Numbered from the stretch's first letter, positions 16,736 to 25,024 are shown. The stretch is DNA of 64,000 nt from Streptomyces adelaidensis (GCF_016598475.1 NZ_JAEMUX010000036.1:17985-81984); one strand, 5' to 3'. Notes: generated from the letters alone by a model not told the origin. Translations and numbers: made by a program.

Positions 16736-17371
16736 TCAGATACCCAGCTGCTTCGTCTCGTGCAGCTTGGTGATCGCCTCCTTGTCGCCCTCCAGCTCCA
16801 CATCGGCCGCCTGCTGGCGGCCGTACAGGAAGAGCAGCAGCTCCGAGGGCTCGCCGGTGACCGTGACGACGGGGGTGCCCTTGTGGGCGACCGCGGTCCG
16901 GCCGTCGGGGCGGCGCAGCACCAGACCCGTTGGGGAGCCACGGCCCATGAGGCGGGCGGTGCGCTCCAAACGCGACCAGAGGGCGTCCTGGAAGACGTGG
17001 TCGAGCTCGCGCGGGGCCCACTCGGGCTGGGCGCGGCGGAGGTCCTCGGTGTGGACGTAGAACTCGATCGTGTTGGACGCCTCGTCGATCTGCTTGAGGG
17101 AGAAGGGCGAGAAACGCGGCGGACCGGTCCGGACGAGCTGGATCAGCTCCTCGTACGGCTTCGCGGCGAACTCCTCCATCACCCGGTCCAGGCGCGACGC
17201 GAGCTGCTTGATGAGGATGCCCCCGGCGGCGTCGGGGCGGCGCTCGCGCACCACCACATGCGCGGCCAGGTCACGAGCCTTCCATCCCTCGCACAGGGTG
17301 GGAGCCTCTGGCCCCGCGGTCTCCAACAGGTCGGCGAAGAGAAGCCGTTCACGCTTGGCATGGGTCGACAT
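16736..17371 (-). CDS. TIGR03085-family (maleylpyruvate isomerase/DinB-like) protein
   Basis: 211 residues beginning MSTHAKRERLLFADLLETAG. The N-terminal four-helix DinB/mycothiol-dependent maleylpyruvate-isomerase-like domain shows LCEGWKARDLAAHVVVRERR (metal-binding His) near 30-50 and NTIEFYVHTEDLRRAQPEW (second His) near 108-126. The C-terminal part (VVTVTGEPSELLLFLYGR) is the family-typical small domain. It could use a thiol cofactor such as mycothiol, but the substrate is unknown. ATG 17371 is supported by TAGGCT 7 nt upstream; the frame stays open further upstream without family similarity. Confidence 0.87.
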   Translation of the reverse strand: MSTHAKRERLLFADLLETAGPEAPTLCEGWKARDLAAHVVVRERRPDAAGGILIKQLASRLDRVMEEFAAKPYEELIQLVRTGPPRFSPFSLKQIDEASNTIEFYVHTEDLRRAQPEWAPRELDHVFQDALWSRLERTARLMGRGSPTGLVLRRPDGRTAVAHKGTPVVTVTGEPSELLLFLYGRQQAADVELEGDKEAITKLHETKQLGI

Positions 17372-17378
17372 GACAGCC

Positions 17379-17384
17379 AGCCTA
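17379..17384 (-). promoter_or_regulatory. TAGGCT -10 box for the TIGR03085 gene
   Basis: On the minus strand TAGGCT is 7 nt before ATG 17371, with no Shine-Dalgarno sequence between. It decides the start among several in-frame codons. Confidence 0.6.
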
Positions 17385-17501
17385 CGACCGGGCCACCCGT
17401 CCGCCCAGCGCAGGTCCGGCCGATACGCGGCAGGGATGCCGTTGGTATGACAAGAAGGTCCGGCCTGTGGACAACGGACGAGGCAGGTCACCGCGGCGCG
17501 G

Positions 17502-17507
17502 CACAAT
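17502..17507 (+). promoter_or_regulatory. CACAAT -10 box for hisI-trpE
   Basis: CACAAT ends 7 nt before ATG 17515. This spacing favours ATG 17515 over the ATG at 17506, which overlaps the box. Confidence 0.55.
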
Positions 17508-17514
17508 GACACGC

Positions 17515-17961
17515 ATGACCAGCACGCCGTCCTCCAGCAGCCCCCACAGTCCCGGAGCCCCCGCAGGCCCCGGCGCTCCCAGCGCGCTGGACCCCGGGAT
17601 CGCCGCGCGCCTCAAGCGCGGCGCCGACGGGCTCCTGCCCGCCATCGCCCAGCAGTACGACACCGGTGAGGTGCTCATGCTCGGCTGGATGGACGACGAG
17701 GCACTGCATCGCACCCTCACCACCGGGCGCTGCACCTACTGGTCGCGCAGCCGCCGCGAGTACTGGGTGAAGGGCGACACCTCCGGCCACTTCCAGTGGG
17801 TGAAGTCCGTCGCCCTGGACTGCGACACCGACACCGTCCTCGTCAAGGTCGACCAGGTCGGCGCCGCCTGTCACACCGGCGCCCGCACCTGCTTCGACGA
17901 GGACGTCCTCCAGGCCGTCGAGGGCGGCGCCGATTCCGGCGTACCGCCACTGGATCAGTAA
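17515..17961 (+). CDS. hisI: Phosphoribosyl-AMP cyclohydrolase
   Basis: Third enzyme of histidine synthesis, opening the adenine ring of PR-AMP. 148 residues, without a fused HisE domain. The metal sites are visible: CTYWSRSR near 77, the Mg-binding DCDTDTVLVKVDQ near 101 and the Zn-binding ACHTGARTCF near 118. The first 30 residues are Ser/Pro-rich and not conserved. It is separated from the other his genes by a convergent gene and lies 11 nt before trpE, so it is probably cotranscribed with tryptophan synthesis. Both pathways start from PRPP. Confidence 0.95.
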   Translation: MTSTPSSSSPHSPGAPAGPGAPSALDPGIAARLKRGADGLLPAIAQQYDTGEVLMLGWMDDEALHRTLTTGRCTYWSRSRREYWVKGDTSGHFQWVKSVALDCDTDTVLVKVDQVGAACHTGARTCFDEDVLQAVEGGADSGVPPLDQ

Positions 17962-17972
17962 GGTCAGCCGCC

Positions 17973-19460
17973 ATGGACCTCGAGACGTTCCGCAAGCTCG
18001 CCGCCGACCGCCGTGTCATCCCCGTCAGCCGCAAGCTCCTCGCCGACGGCGACACCCCGGTCGCGCTCTACCGCAAGCTCGCCGCCGAGCGGACCGGCAC
18101 CTTCCTCCTGGAGTCCGCCGAGAACGGCCGCACGGCGTTTCAATGGTCTCGCTACTCCTTCGTGGGCGTCCGCAACCACGCCACCCTCACCGCCCGCGAC
18201 GGCGAGGCCCACTGGCTCGGCTCCCCACCGGTCGGCGTCCCCGTCGACGGCGACCCCCTCGCCGCCCTGCGCGCCACCATCGAGGCACTCCACACCCCCC
18301 ACGAGGAGGGCATGCCGCCGTTCACCGGCGGCATGGTCGGCTACCTCGGCTACGACATCGTGCGCCGCCTGGAGAAGATCGGCCCCGGCGAGCGGGACGA
18401 CCTGCGACTCCCCGAGCTGACCATGCTGCTGACGAGCGACCTGGCGGTGATGGACCACTGGGAGGGCTCGGTCCTGCTGATCGCCAACGCCATCAACCAC
18501 AACGACCTGGACACGGGCGTCGACGAGGCCTACGCCGACGCCGTCGCCCGCCTCGACGCCATGCAGGCCGACCTGGCCAGGCCCGTCGCCCAGCCCCCGG
18601 CGGCCCTCCCGCCCTCCGAACTGCCCGAGTACACCGCGCTCTGGGGCGGCCCCGACTTCCAGGAGGCCGTCGAGGACATCAAGGAGCGCATCCGGGCCGG
18701 CGAGGCCTTCCAGGTCGTCCCCTCCCAGCGCTTCGAAACCCCCTGCACCGCAAGCGCGTTGGACGTGTACCGGGTCCTCAGGGCGACCAACCCCTCCCCG
18801 TACATGTACCTGTTCCGCTTCGACGGCTTCGACGTCGTCGGTTCCTCCCCCGAGGCCCTGGTCAAGGTCGAGGACGGACAGGCCATGGTCCACCCCATCG
18901 CCGGTACGCGGCACAGAGGGGCGACCCCGCAGGAGGACCAGGCCCTCGCCGACGAACTGCTCGCCGACCCCAAGGAGCGCGCCGAGCACCTCATGCTCGT
19001 CGACCTGGGCCGCAACGACCTGGGCCGGGTCTGCGAACCGGGCTCGGTCGAGGTCGTCGACTTCATGTCCGTCGAGCGGTACTCCCACGTCATGCACATC
19101 GTGTCCACCGTCACCGGCCGGGTCTCGGAGGGCCGCACCGCCTTCGACGTGCTGACCGCCTGCTTCCCCGCAGGCACCCTCTCCGGAGCCCCGAAGCCGC
19201 GCGCCATGCAGATCATCGACGAGCTGGAGCCGTCCCGGCGGGGCCTGTACGGCGGCTGCGTCGGCTACCTCGATTTCGCGGGCGACTCCGACACCGCCAT
19301 CGCCATCCGTACGGCCCTCCTCCGGGACGGCACGGCCTACGTCCAGGCCGGCGCCGGCATCGTCGCAGACTCGGACCCAGTCGCCGAGGACACGGAGTGC
19401 CGCAACAAGGCGGCGGCGGTCCTGCGCGCGGTGCACACGGCCAACCGACTCGGACAATAG
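17973..19460 (+). CDS. trpE: Anthranilate synthase component I
   Basis: Chorismate-binding subunit that makes anthranilate with a TrpG glutaminase, which is not in the window. 495 residues. The N-terminal regulatory domain has LLESAENGRTAFQWSRYSF (the LLES feedback motif) near 48; the catalytic domain has RNDLGRVCEPGSVEV near 345 and LSGAPKPRAMQIIDELE near 405, then GGCVGYLDFAG. ATG 17973 lies 11 nt after hisI. I see no tryptophan-codon leader peptide ahead of it. Confidence 0.96.
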   Translation: MDLETFRKLAADRRVIPVSRKLLADGDTPVALYRKLAAERTGTFLLESAENGRTAFQWSRYSFVGVRNHATLTARDGEAHWLGSPPVGVPVDGDPLAALRATIEALHTPHEEGMPPFTGGMVGYLGYDIVRRLEKIGPGERDDLRLPELTMLLTSDLAVMDHWEGSVLLIANAINHNDLDTGVDEAYADAVARLDAMQADLARPVAQPPAALPPSELPEYTALWGGPDFQEAVEDIKERIRAGEAFQVVPSQRFETPCTASALDVYRVLRATNPSPYMYLFRFDGFDVVGSSPEALVKVEDGQAMVHPIAGTRHRGATPQEDQALADELLADPKERAEHLMLVDLGRNDLGRVCEPGSVEVVDFMSVERYSHVMHIVSTVTGRVSEGRTAFDVLTACFPAGTLSGAPKPRAMQIIDELEPSRRGLYGGCVGYLDFAGDSDTAIAIRTALLRDGTAYVQAGAGIVADSDPVAEDTECRNKAAAVLRAVHTANRLGQ

Positions 19461-19477
19461 GGCGCTTCTCACGTGAA

Positions 19478-19501
19478 CCCCGGGTGACAACCCCCCCGGG
19501 G
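19478..19501 (+). terminator. Hairpin after trpE
   Basis: CCCCGGG (19478-19484) can pair with CCCGGGG (19495-19501). It is a short GC stem with no U-run, so its strength is uncertain. Confidence 0.5.
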
Positions 19502-19508
19502 CGCAGGC

Positions 19509-19514
19509 GATAGT
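19509..19514 (+). promoter_or_regulatory. GATAGT -10-like box before the Trp-associated membrane gene
   Basis: GATAGT is 7 nt before GTG 19522 and selects it over GTG 19513, which overlaps the box. Confidence 0.4.
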
Positions 19515-19521
19515 GGACCAC

Positions 19522-20157
19522 GTGACCGCAGCACCTCAGCCCCCTTCCGAACCCGCGTTCGTCCGCTCCAGCCGGCGCAGCCTCGCCCTGGCACTGTCCA
19601 GCGGCGCGCTCGGCGCGGCCGTCACGCTGCTCGCCAGCCGTCAGCGCTGGTCGGAGGGCACCGCCTCGGTGGCCGGCGGTGCCTTCCCGCTGACCGCCAA
19701 GGGCAGCGACATCACGGGCGTGCCCGCGGCCCTCGCCGTAGTGGGCCTCGCCGCGCTCGTCGCCGTCTTCGCCGTCCGCCGGTCCGGGCGCGTCCTGGTC
19801 GCCGCGCTGCTCGCGCTCTCCGGCGTGGGCACCGGCGTCGCCGCGCTGCTCGGCGCGTACGACAGTTCGGCGCTCGACGACAAGGCCGCCGAGGCCTCCG
19901 GCGACAGCGCCGCGACCGTCGGCACGCTCAGCCACACCGGCTGGCCGTACGTCGCGGCCGTCGGCGGCGCGCTCATCCTCCTCGCCGGGCTGCTCGCGCT
20001 CCGCTACGGACGCCTGTGGCCCGCGATGTCCGGCCGCTACGAGCGCGACGGCACCCCCCGGCCACGCAAGGCCCAGCCCGTCGACCCCGACCGGCCCGAG
20101 GACATGTGGAAAGCCCTGGACCGGGGGGAGGACCCGACGGGCCCGGACCCGGCGTAG
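19522..20157 (+). CDS. Trp biosynthesis-associated membrane protein (TIGR02234 family)
   Basis: 211-residue integral membrane protein of the family found beside actinobacterial trp genes. Four hydrophobic segments: LALALSSGALGAAVTLL, ALAVVGLAALVAVFAV, VLVAALLALSGVGTGVAALL and VAAVGGALILLAGLLAL. The loop with RQRWSEG and the C-terminal MWKALDRGEDPT tail are family features. Its position, immediately after trpE, supports a link with tryptophan metabolism; a transport or sensing role is only inferred. GTG 19522 is preferred over GTG 19513 (see the -10 box). Confidence 0.88.
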   Translation: MTAAPQPPSEPAFVRSSRRSLALALSSGALGAAVTLLASRQRWSEGTASVAGGAFPLTAKGSDITGVPAALAVVGLAALVAVFAVRRSGRVLVAALLALSGVGTGVAALLGAYDSSALDDKAAEASGDSAATVGTLSHTGWPYVAAVGGALILLAGLLALRYGRLWPAMSGRYERDGTPRPRKAQPVDPDRPEDMWKALDRGEDPTGPDPA

Positions 20158-20310
20158 GCCGGGGCGGGACCCGGGGCGCGACCCCCGCTCAAGGCAGCCG
20201 CGCGCGTACGGGACAATGGACGACGAGCGTCCGACTCAGCACAGATATCGAGCGACATGCATCGACCGAGACGCGTCGAGCACCACGCACACAGCAACGA
20301 GGAGCAAGTC

Positions 20311-20583
20311 ATGGCGGGCAGCAGCCACGGTCACACCCCGGCCGCCTGGACCGGCGTCACCATTGCCATCATCGGATTCTGCGTCTCGGGCGCGTACATG
20401 GTGATGGCCCAGCCGCTGGGATTCTGGGCCGGCATGGTCATCACGGTCCTCGGTGGCGTCGTCGGCATGATCATGCGGTCCATGGGCCTGGGCCAGCCGA
20501 AGGACGCGCACGCCGCGTACGAGACGGCGGGGCGCAGCGCCACCGCGACCGCGACCCCCGAGCCGGCCGGCGCCAAGAGCTGA
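20311..20583 (+). CDS. HGxxPAAW-family small membrane protein
   Basis: 90 residues with the defining motif HGHTPAAW at residues 6-13, followed by two membrane helices (TGVTIAIIGFCVSGAYMVM and FWAGMVITVLGGVVGMIM) and a polar C-terminal tail. The family is restricted to streptomycetes and relatives and has no known function. ATG 20311 has GAGGAG 7 nt upstream. Like its neighbours it is a small membrane protein lying between trpE and trpC. The gene is followed by an unusually strong terminator. Confidence 0.9.
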   Translation: MAGSSHGHTPAAWTGVTIAIIGFCVSGAYMVMAQPLGFWAGMVITVLGGVVGMIMRSMGLGQPKDAHAAYETAGRSATATATPEPAGAKS

Positions 20584-20588
20584 GCTCC

Positions 20589-20636
20589 GCGTGAGGGGCG
20601 GCCCGGCGGCCATCACCGCCGGGCCGCCCCTCACGC
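20589..20636 (+). terminator. Strong hairpin terminator
   Basis: A perfect 21-bp stem (20589-20609 with 20616-20636) and 6-nt loop starting 6 nt after the HGxxPAAW gene. It is the strongest hairpin in the window and separates this gene from the next promoter. Confidence 0.9.
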
Positions 20637-20657
20637 GCGCGTACGGCCCGCACGGGG

Positions 20658-20663
20658 CACAAT
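20658..20663 (+). promoter_or_regulatory. CACAAT -10 box for the DUF2752 gene
   Basis: CACAAT ends 7 nt before GTG 20671, giving the start VNAETQPVAP. The ATG at 20662 overlaps the box and is therefore unlikely. Confidence 0.55.
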
Positions 20664-20670
20664 GCGGTGT

Positions 20671-21141
20671 GTGAACGCCGAGACTCAGCCAGTGGCACCG
20701 CCACCGCGCGCCGACAGGACAGATACGGCAGGTACGACCGGCACGGCCATGTGGCGTCGGCTGGGGGTGCCCGCCGCAGTGCTCGTGGCCGTCGGCGGGG
20801 CCTTCGCGTATGTCGGGGCCGTGGATCCGAACGAGCCCGGTCACTACCCGGTCTGCCCCCTGTGGCGCTTCACCGGCCTCTACTGCCCCGGCTGCGGCGG
20901 CCTGCGCAGCGCGCACGCCTTCGCGCACGGGGACCTCGCGACCGCCCTCACCGACAACGCGCTGGCCGTGGCCGGTTTCCTGGGCCTCGCGGTGCTGTGG
21001 ACGGTCTGGGTGGTCCAAGTGGCGCGCGGACGACCGCTGCGCATAGCACTCGGCCCCGTCCAGCTGTGGACGCTCGGCGGATTGGCGCTGGTCTTCACAG
21101 TTGTCCGGAACTCGCCGTTCGGCGGCTGGCTTCATCCTTGA
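20671..21141 (+). CDS. DUF2752-family membrane protein
   Basis: 156 residues. A first helix (LGVPAAVLVAVGGAFAYVGA) precedes the family motif CPLWRFTGLYCPGCGGLRS near residues 64-82, which has three cysteines, followed by AHAFAHGDL and two more helices (VAGFLGLAVLWTVWVVQVA and LWTLGGLALVFTVVRN). The function of DUF2752 is unknown; the CPGCG motif hints at metal or redox chemistry at the membrane, which is inference. Start GTG 20671 follows a CACAAT box. Confidence 0.9.
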   Translation: MNAETQPVAPPPRADRTDTAGTTGTAMWRRLGVPAAVLVAVGGAFAYVGAVDPNEPGHYPVCPLWRFTGLYCPGCGGLRSAHAFAHGDLATALTDNALAVAGFLGLAVLWTVWVVQVARGRPLRIALGPVQLWTLGGLALVFTVVRNSPFGGWLHP

Positions 21142-21314
21142 TCGAATGGCGAACGTCCAGGTAATGGGACCGCCGTCAACACGATGCGAGGCCTACGCCC
21201 TCCTCCGGATACCATCGCAGTGAACCGCCAGAACCCTGAGAACCGCTCGACAGTCGTCACCCGGCTGTCAAACGTTGTCACCGATTTTCCACCGTCTGAA
21301 AGGGGGCCGCTCGC

Positions 21315-22124
21315 GTGAGTGTGCTCGACGAGATCATCGACGGAGTCCGTGCCGACCTCGCGGAGCGGCAGGCGCGGGTCAGCCTCGACGAACTCAAGGA
21401 GCGTGCGGCGAGGGCTCCAGCGGCCAAGGACGGCGCGGCCGCCCTGCGCGGCGACGGCGTCAAGGTCATCTGCGAGGTCAAGCGGTCCAGCCCCTCCAAG
21501 GGCGCGCTCGCCGCGATCGCCGACCCGGCCGCCCTCGCGGCCGACTACGAGGCGGGTGGCGCGGCCGTCATCTCCGTCCTCACCGAGCAGCGCCGCTTCG
21601 GCGGCTCGCTCGCGGACCTGGAGGCCGTCCGCGCGCGCGTGGACATCCCCGTCCTGCGCAAGGACTTCATCGTCACCTCCTACCAGCTGTGGGAGGCCCG
21701 GGCGTACGGCGCCGACGTGGTCCTGCTGATCGTCGCGGCCCTCGACCAGCCCGCCCTCGAATCCCTGATCGAGCGCGCCGAGTCCATCGGGCTCACCCCG
21801 CTCGTCGAGGTGCACGACGAGGACGAGGTCGAGCGCGCGGTGGACGCGGGCGCCCGGGTGATCGGCGTCAACGCGCGCAACCTCAAGACCCTCGAGGTCG
21901 ACCGCACCACCTTCGAGCGCGTCGCCCCGGAGATCCCCGACTCCATTGTCAAGATCGCCGAGTCGGGCATCCGCGGCCCGCACGACCTCATCGCCTACGC
22001 CAACGCCGGCGCCGACGCGGTCCTCGTGGGCGAGTCCCTCGTCACCGGCAAGGACCCCAGGACCGCCGTCGCCGACCTCGTCGCCGCCGGCGAGCACCCG
22101 GCCCTGCGGCACGGGCGCGGCTGA
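21315..22124 (+). CDS. trpC: Indole-3-glycerol-phosphate synthase
   Basis: Fourth enzyme of tryptophan synthesis, 269 residues, a TIM barrel. Motifs: ICEVKRSSPSKG (catalytic Lys) near 52, SVLTEQRRFGGS near 88, VLRKDFIVTSYQL near 114, VGVNARNLKT-type segment near 190 and the phosphate-binding KIAESGI near 215. It is monofunctional: no TrpF domain is fused, in line with PriA doing that step. GTG 21315 has AAAGGGGG about 8 nt upstream. First gene of the trpC-trpM-trpB-trpA group. Confidence 0.96.
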   Translation: MSVLDEIIDGVRADLAERQARVSLDELKERAARAPAAKDGAAALRGDGVKVICEVKRSSPSKGALAAIADPAALAADYEAGGAAVISVLTEQRRFGGSLADLEAVRARVDIPVLRKDFIVTSYQLWEARAYGADVVLLIVAALDQPALESLIERAESIGLTPLVEVHDEDEVERAVDAGARVIGVNARNLKTLEVDRTTFERVAPEIPDSIVKIAESGIRGPHDLIAYANAGADAVLVGESLVTGKDPRTAVADLVAAGEHPALRHGRG

Positions 22125-22266
22125 CCGATGAGCGCAGCCGACCACCGCTCCACCACCGGCCGGCCGGGGACCGCTTCGGCGGCCGGAGCCGTGGGGTGCG
22201 CGTGGTCGGCCGCCGTGCCGTCGCAGCCGGGCGCCGATGTCGCCCACATGAGTGATGCGGGGCCGG

Positions 22267-22272
22267 TAGGCT
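22267..22272 (+). promoter_or_regulatory. TAGGCT -10 box for the trpM-like gene
   Basis: TAGGCT ends 8 nt before ATG 22281, so the small gene probably has its own, nearly leaderless promoter downstream of trpC. Confidence 0.55.
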
Positions 22273-22280
22273 GTGCCCCG

Positions 22281-22475
22281 ATGTTCTCGATCACCATGAC
22301 TGTCAAGGACCCCTACGCCCGCCTCGCGCGCGGGTGCCGTCCCCGTGGCTGCCGGGCGCCCGCCCGCCGCGTCCACGGGCGCCGGGTCCGCTATGTCATC
22401 GGTGACGAGCCGGGCCAGGTCAACGGCATGCGATGGCCCCGCCGGCGTACGCGCCGGTCCTCCGCGGGTGGCTGA
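22281..22475 (+). CDS. trpM: TrpM-like small basic regulatory protein
   Basis: 64 residues, starting MFSITMTVKDPYARLARGCR and very rich in Arg (about 17), with two Cys and one Trp near residue 51. It occupies the position between trpC and trpB where S. coelicolor carries the trpX/trpM gene; from memory, TrpM is a 63-residue protein reported to modulate tryptophan synthesis. Size, position and an independent TAGGCT promoter all fit. How it acts is not visible in the sequence. No Shine-Dalgarno sequence precedes ATG 22281. Confidence 0.65.
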   Translation: MFSITMTVKDPYARLARGCRPRGCRAPARRVHGRRVRYVIGDEPGQVNGMRWPRRRTRRSSAGG

Positions 22476-22798
22476 CACCGAGTCCGCCGCCTCGTGAACG
22501 CCGGGTGCTTGCGCCCCGCCGGTCCGTGAACCCGTCCCTTCCGGCCGCTTCGGCACCACCGATCCGTGCCGCCGTGGTTCGATCGAGGGTTCCTTCCGTC
22601 GTGCGAGGTTCGACCGCTCCGTGACTCCACGGGCCGCTCCCGGTCCCCGGCTGTCGCGGGCCGGCACCTCGCCGCTCAGGGACGCCTCGGCCGCCCGGAC
22701 CGCCGGGCGAACGGCCCCCGGGGACAGCGTGCGCGTACGTGAGCGTGTGATTCCGATGTCCGATCAACCATGGGGCCACGCCCCTGCGAGGTAGCCGT
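22476..22798 (+). promoter_or_regulatory. trpM-trpB intergenic region (323 bp) with a 12-codon upstream ORF
   Basis: No full gene is visible. A mini-ORF at 22756-22794 encodes MSDQPWGHAPAR; its GAGG (22788-22791) and stop overlap the trpB ribosome-binding site, 4 nt before the trpB ATG, so it could couple or gate trpB translation. It holds one Trp codon only, which is weak for classical attenuation. The rest is GC-rich with several inverted segments but no terminator-antiterminator pair that I can define. Confidence 0.35.
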
Positions 22799-24091
22799 AT
22801 GTCCAGTGAGTTCTTCATCCCGGACCCCGAGGGTCAGGTCCCCAGCGCCGAGGGGTATTTCGGCGCGTACGGCGGCAAGTTCATTCCGGAGGCGCTGGTC
22901 GCCGCCGTGGACGAGGTCGCCGTGGAGTACGACAAGGCGAAGTCCGACCCCGAGTTCGCGTGCGAGCTCGACGACCTGCTGGTGCACTACACCGGCCGTC
23001 CCAGCTCCCTGACCGAGGTGCCGCGGTTCGCCGAGCACGCCGGTGGCGCACGGGTGTTCCTCAAGCGCGAGGACCTCAACCACACCGGCTCACACAAGAT
23101 CAACAACGTGCTCGGGCAGGCCCTGCTCACCAGGCGCATGGGCAAGACCCGGGTCATCGCCGAGACGGGCGCGGGACAGCACGGCGTCGCCACCGCCACC
23201 GCCTGCGCGCTCTTCGGGCTCGACTGCACGATCTACATGGGTGAGATCGACACCCAGCGCCAGGCCCTCAACGTCGCGCGCATGCGCATGCTGGGCGCCG
23301 AGGTCGTCGCCGTGAAGTCCGGTTCCCGGACCCTGAAGGACGCCATCAACGAGGCCTTCCGGGACTGGGTCGCCAACGTCGACCGCACCCACTACCTCTT
23401 CGGGACGGTCGCGGGCCCCCACCCCTTCCCCGCCATGGTCCGCGACTTCCACCGGGTGATCGGTGTGGAGGCGAGGCGACAGCTGCTGGAGCAGGCCGGA
23501 CGGCTTCCCGACGCGGCCGTCGCCTGCGTCGGCGGCGGCTCCAACGCCATCGGGCTCTTCCACGCCTTCATCCCGGACGCGGACGTACGGCTCATCGGCT
23601 GCGAGCCGGCCGGGCACGGCGTCGAGACCGGTGAGCACGCGGCGACCCTGACCGCGGGTGAGCCGGGCATCCTGCACGGCTCGCGGTCGTACGTCCTGCA
23701 GGACGAGGAAGGGCAGATCACCGAGCCCTACTCGATCTCGGCGGGGCTGGACTACCCGGGCATCGGGCCCGAGCACGCGTACCTCAAGGACAGCGGCCGC
23801 GGCGAGTACCGCGCGGTCACCGACGACGCGGCCATGCAGGCCCTGCGCCTGCTGTCGCGCACCGAGGGCATCATCCCGGCGATCGAGAGCGCCCACGCGC
23901 TCGCCGGCGCCCTGGAGGTCGGCAGAGAGCTGGGCAAGGACGCGCTGATCGTCGTCAACCTGTCCGGGCGTGGCGACAAGGACATGGACACGGCCGCCCG
24001 TTACTTCAACCTGTACGACACCGCGGCCGACGCGACGGTCGCCGCCGACGCGGACGGCGACATCGCCGAGATCGAGGGGGACGCCAAGTGA
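22799..24091 (+). CDS. trpB: Tryptophan synthase beta chain
   Basis: PLP enzyme joining indole and serine, 430 residues, TrpB1 type. The PLP lysine is in LNHTGSHKINNVLGQALL near 98, the phosphate-cradle GGGSNAIG near 245, and AETGAGQHGVATATA near 121. The last 25 residues are acidic and variable. ATG 22799 has GAGG 7 nt upstream. The TGA overlaps the trpA GTG by 4 bp, as expected for an alpha2-beta2 complex made in equal amounts. Confidence 0.97.
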   Translation: MSSEFFIPDPEGQVPSAEGYFGAYGGKFIPEALVAAVDEVAVEYDKAKSDPEFACELDDLLVHYTGRPSSLTEVPRFAEHAGGARVFLKREDLNHTGSHKINNVLGQALLTRRMGKTRVIAETGAGQHGVATATACALFGLDCTIYMGEIDTQRQALNVARMRMLGAEVVAVKSGSRTLKDAINEAFRDWVANVDRTHYLFGTVAGPHPFPAMVRDFHRVIGVEARRQLLEQAGRLPDAAVACVGGGSNAIGLFHAFIPDADVRLIGCEPAGHGVETGEHAATLTAGEPGILHGSRSYVLQDEEGQITEPYSISAGLDYPGIGPEHAYLKDSGRGEYRAVTDDAAMQALRLLSRTEGIIPAIESAHALAGALEVGRELGKDALIVVNLSGRGDKDMDTAARYFNLYDTAADATVAADADGDIAEIEGDAK

Positions 24092-24924
24092 GCGGCGCTG
24101 CATCTATTGGAGGAAAGGGCCAGCTGTTGAGTGACACCCTCGCCGCCGCGCAGGCGGAGGGGCGGTCCGCGCTCATCGCCTACCTGCCGGCCGGGTTCCC
24201 GACCGTCGACGGCGGCATCGCCGCGATCAAGGCGGTCTTCGAGGGCGGCGCCGACATCGTCGAGGTCGGGCTGCCGCACAGCGACCCGGTCCTCGACGGG
24301 CCCGTCATCCAGACCGCCGACGACATCGCCCTGCGCGGCGGCGTCAAGATCGCGGATGTGATGCGCACGGTCCGCGAGGCCTTCGAGGCCACCGGAAAGC
24401 CCGTACTCGTCATGACGTACTGGAACCCGATCGACCGGTACGGCGTCGAGCGCTTCACCGCCGAGCTCGCGGAGGCGGGCGGCGCGGGCTGCATCCTGCC
24501 CGACCTGCCCGTCCAGGAGTCCGCCCTCTGGAGGGAGCACGCCGAGAAGCACGGGCTCGGCACGGTCTTCGTCGTCGCGCCCAGCAGCAAGGACGCTCGC
24601 CTCGCCGAGATCACCGCGGCGGGCAGCGGCTTCGTCTACGCCGCCTCGCTGATGGGCGTCACGGGCACCCGGGCATCGGTGGGCGCCCAGGCCCAGGACC
24701 TGGTGCGGCGTACCCGGGCCACCCGCACCGGCCTGCCGGTCTGCGTCGGCCTCGGCGTCTCCAACGCCGAACAGGCCGCCGAGGTCGCCGGATTCGCCGA
24801 CGGCGTGATCGTCGGCTCCGCGTTCGTGAAGCTGATGCTGGACGCACCGGACGAGGCGGCCGGCCTGGACGCCGTACGGGAACTGGCGGGCGACCTCGCG
24901 AAGGGTGTGCGCCGGAGCGCGTGA
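24088..24924 (+). CDS. trpA: Tryptophan synthase alpha chain
   Basis: Cleaves indole-3-glycerol phosphate and channels indole to TrpB. 278 residues, TIM barrel. Catalytic Glu in DIVEVGLPHSDPVLDGP near 60 and Asp in ILPDLPVQES near 140; the GVTGTRAS loop lies near 194. GTG 24088 overlaps the trpB stop (GTGA). An internal TTG at 24127 with GGAGGA upstream is an alternative start, but the family N-terminus LLSDTLA begins close to it either way. Confidence 0.96.
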   Translation: MSGAASIGGKGQLLSDTLAAAQAEGRSALIAYLPAGFPTVDGGIAAIKAVFEGGADIVEVGLPHSDPVLDGPVIQTADDIALRGGVKIADVMRTVREAFEATGKPVLVMTYWNPIDRYGVERFTAELAEAGGAGCILPDLPVQESALWREHAEKHGLGTVFVVAPSSKDARLAEITAAGSGFVYAASLMGVTGTRASVGAQAQDLVRRTRATRTGLPVCVGLGVSNAEQAAEVAGFADGVIVGSAFVKLMLDAPDEAAGLDAVRELAGDLAKGVRRSA

Positions 24925-24999
24925 CGTTCACCCGTTTGTCGTACGGGAACGGCTGGACGTAACGGGTAATCCGCTCACTCGAACGGGTGGAAGTGGGAT

Positions 25000-25024
25000 C
25001 GGGGAGGCGCGGTGCGCCTCCCCG
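25000..25024 (+). terminator. trp operon terminator
   Basis: 11-bp stem (25000-25010 with 25014-25024), 3-nt loop, then TTCGTTCT. ACCCGTT/AACGGGT inverted and direct repeats at 24931, 24961 and 24982 lie just before it and may form an additional structure. Confidence 0.75.

Noticed and set aside
17372..19460. Search for a trp leader peptide or attenuator before trpE
   Set aside because: trpE follows hisI by 11 nt, and no run of Trp codons or terminator/antiterminator pair is present.
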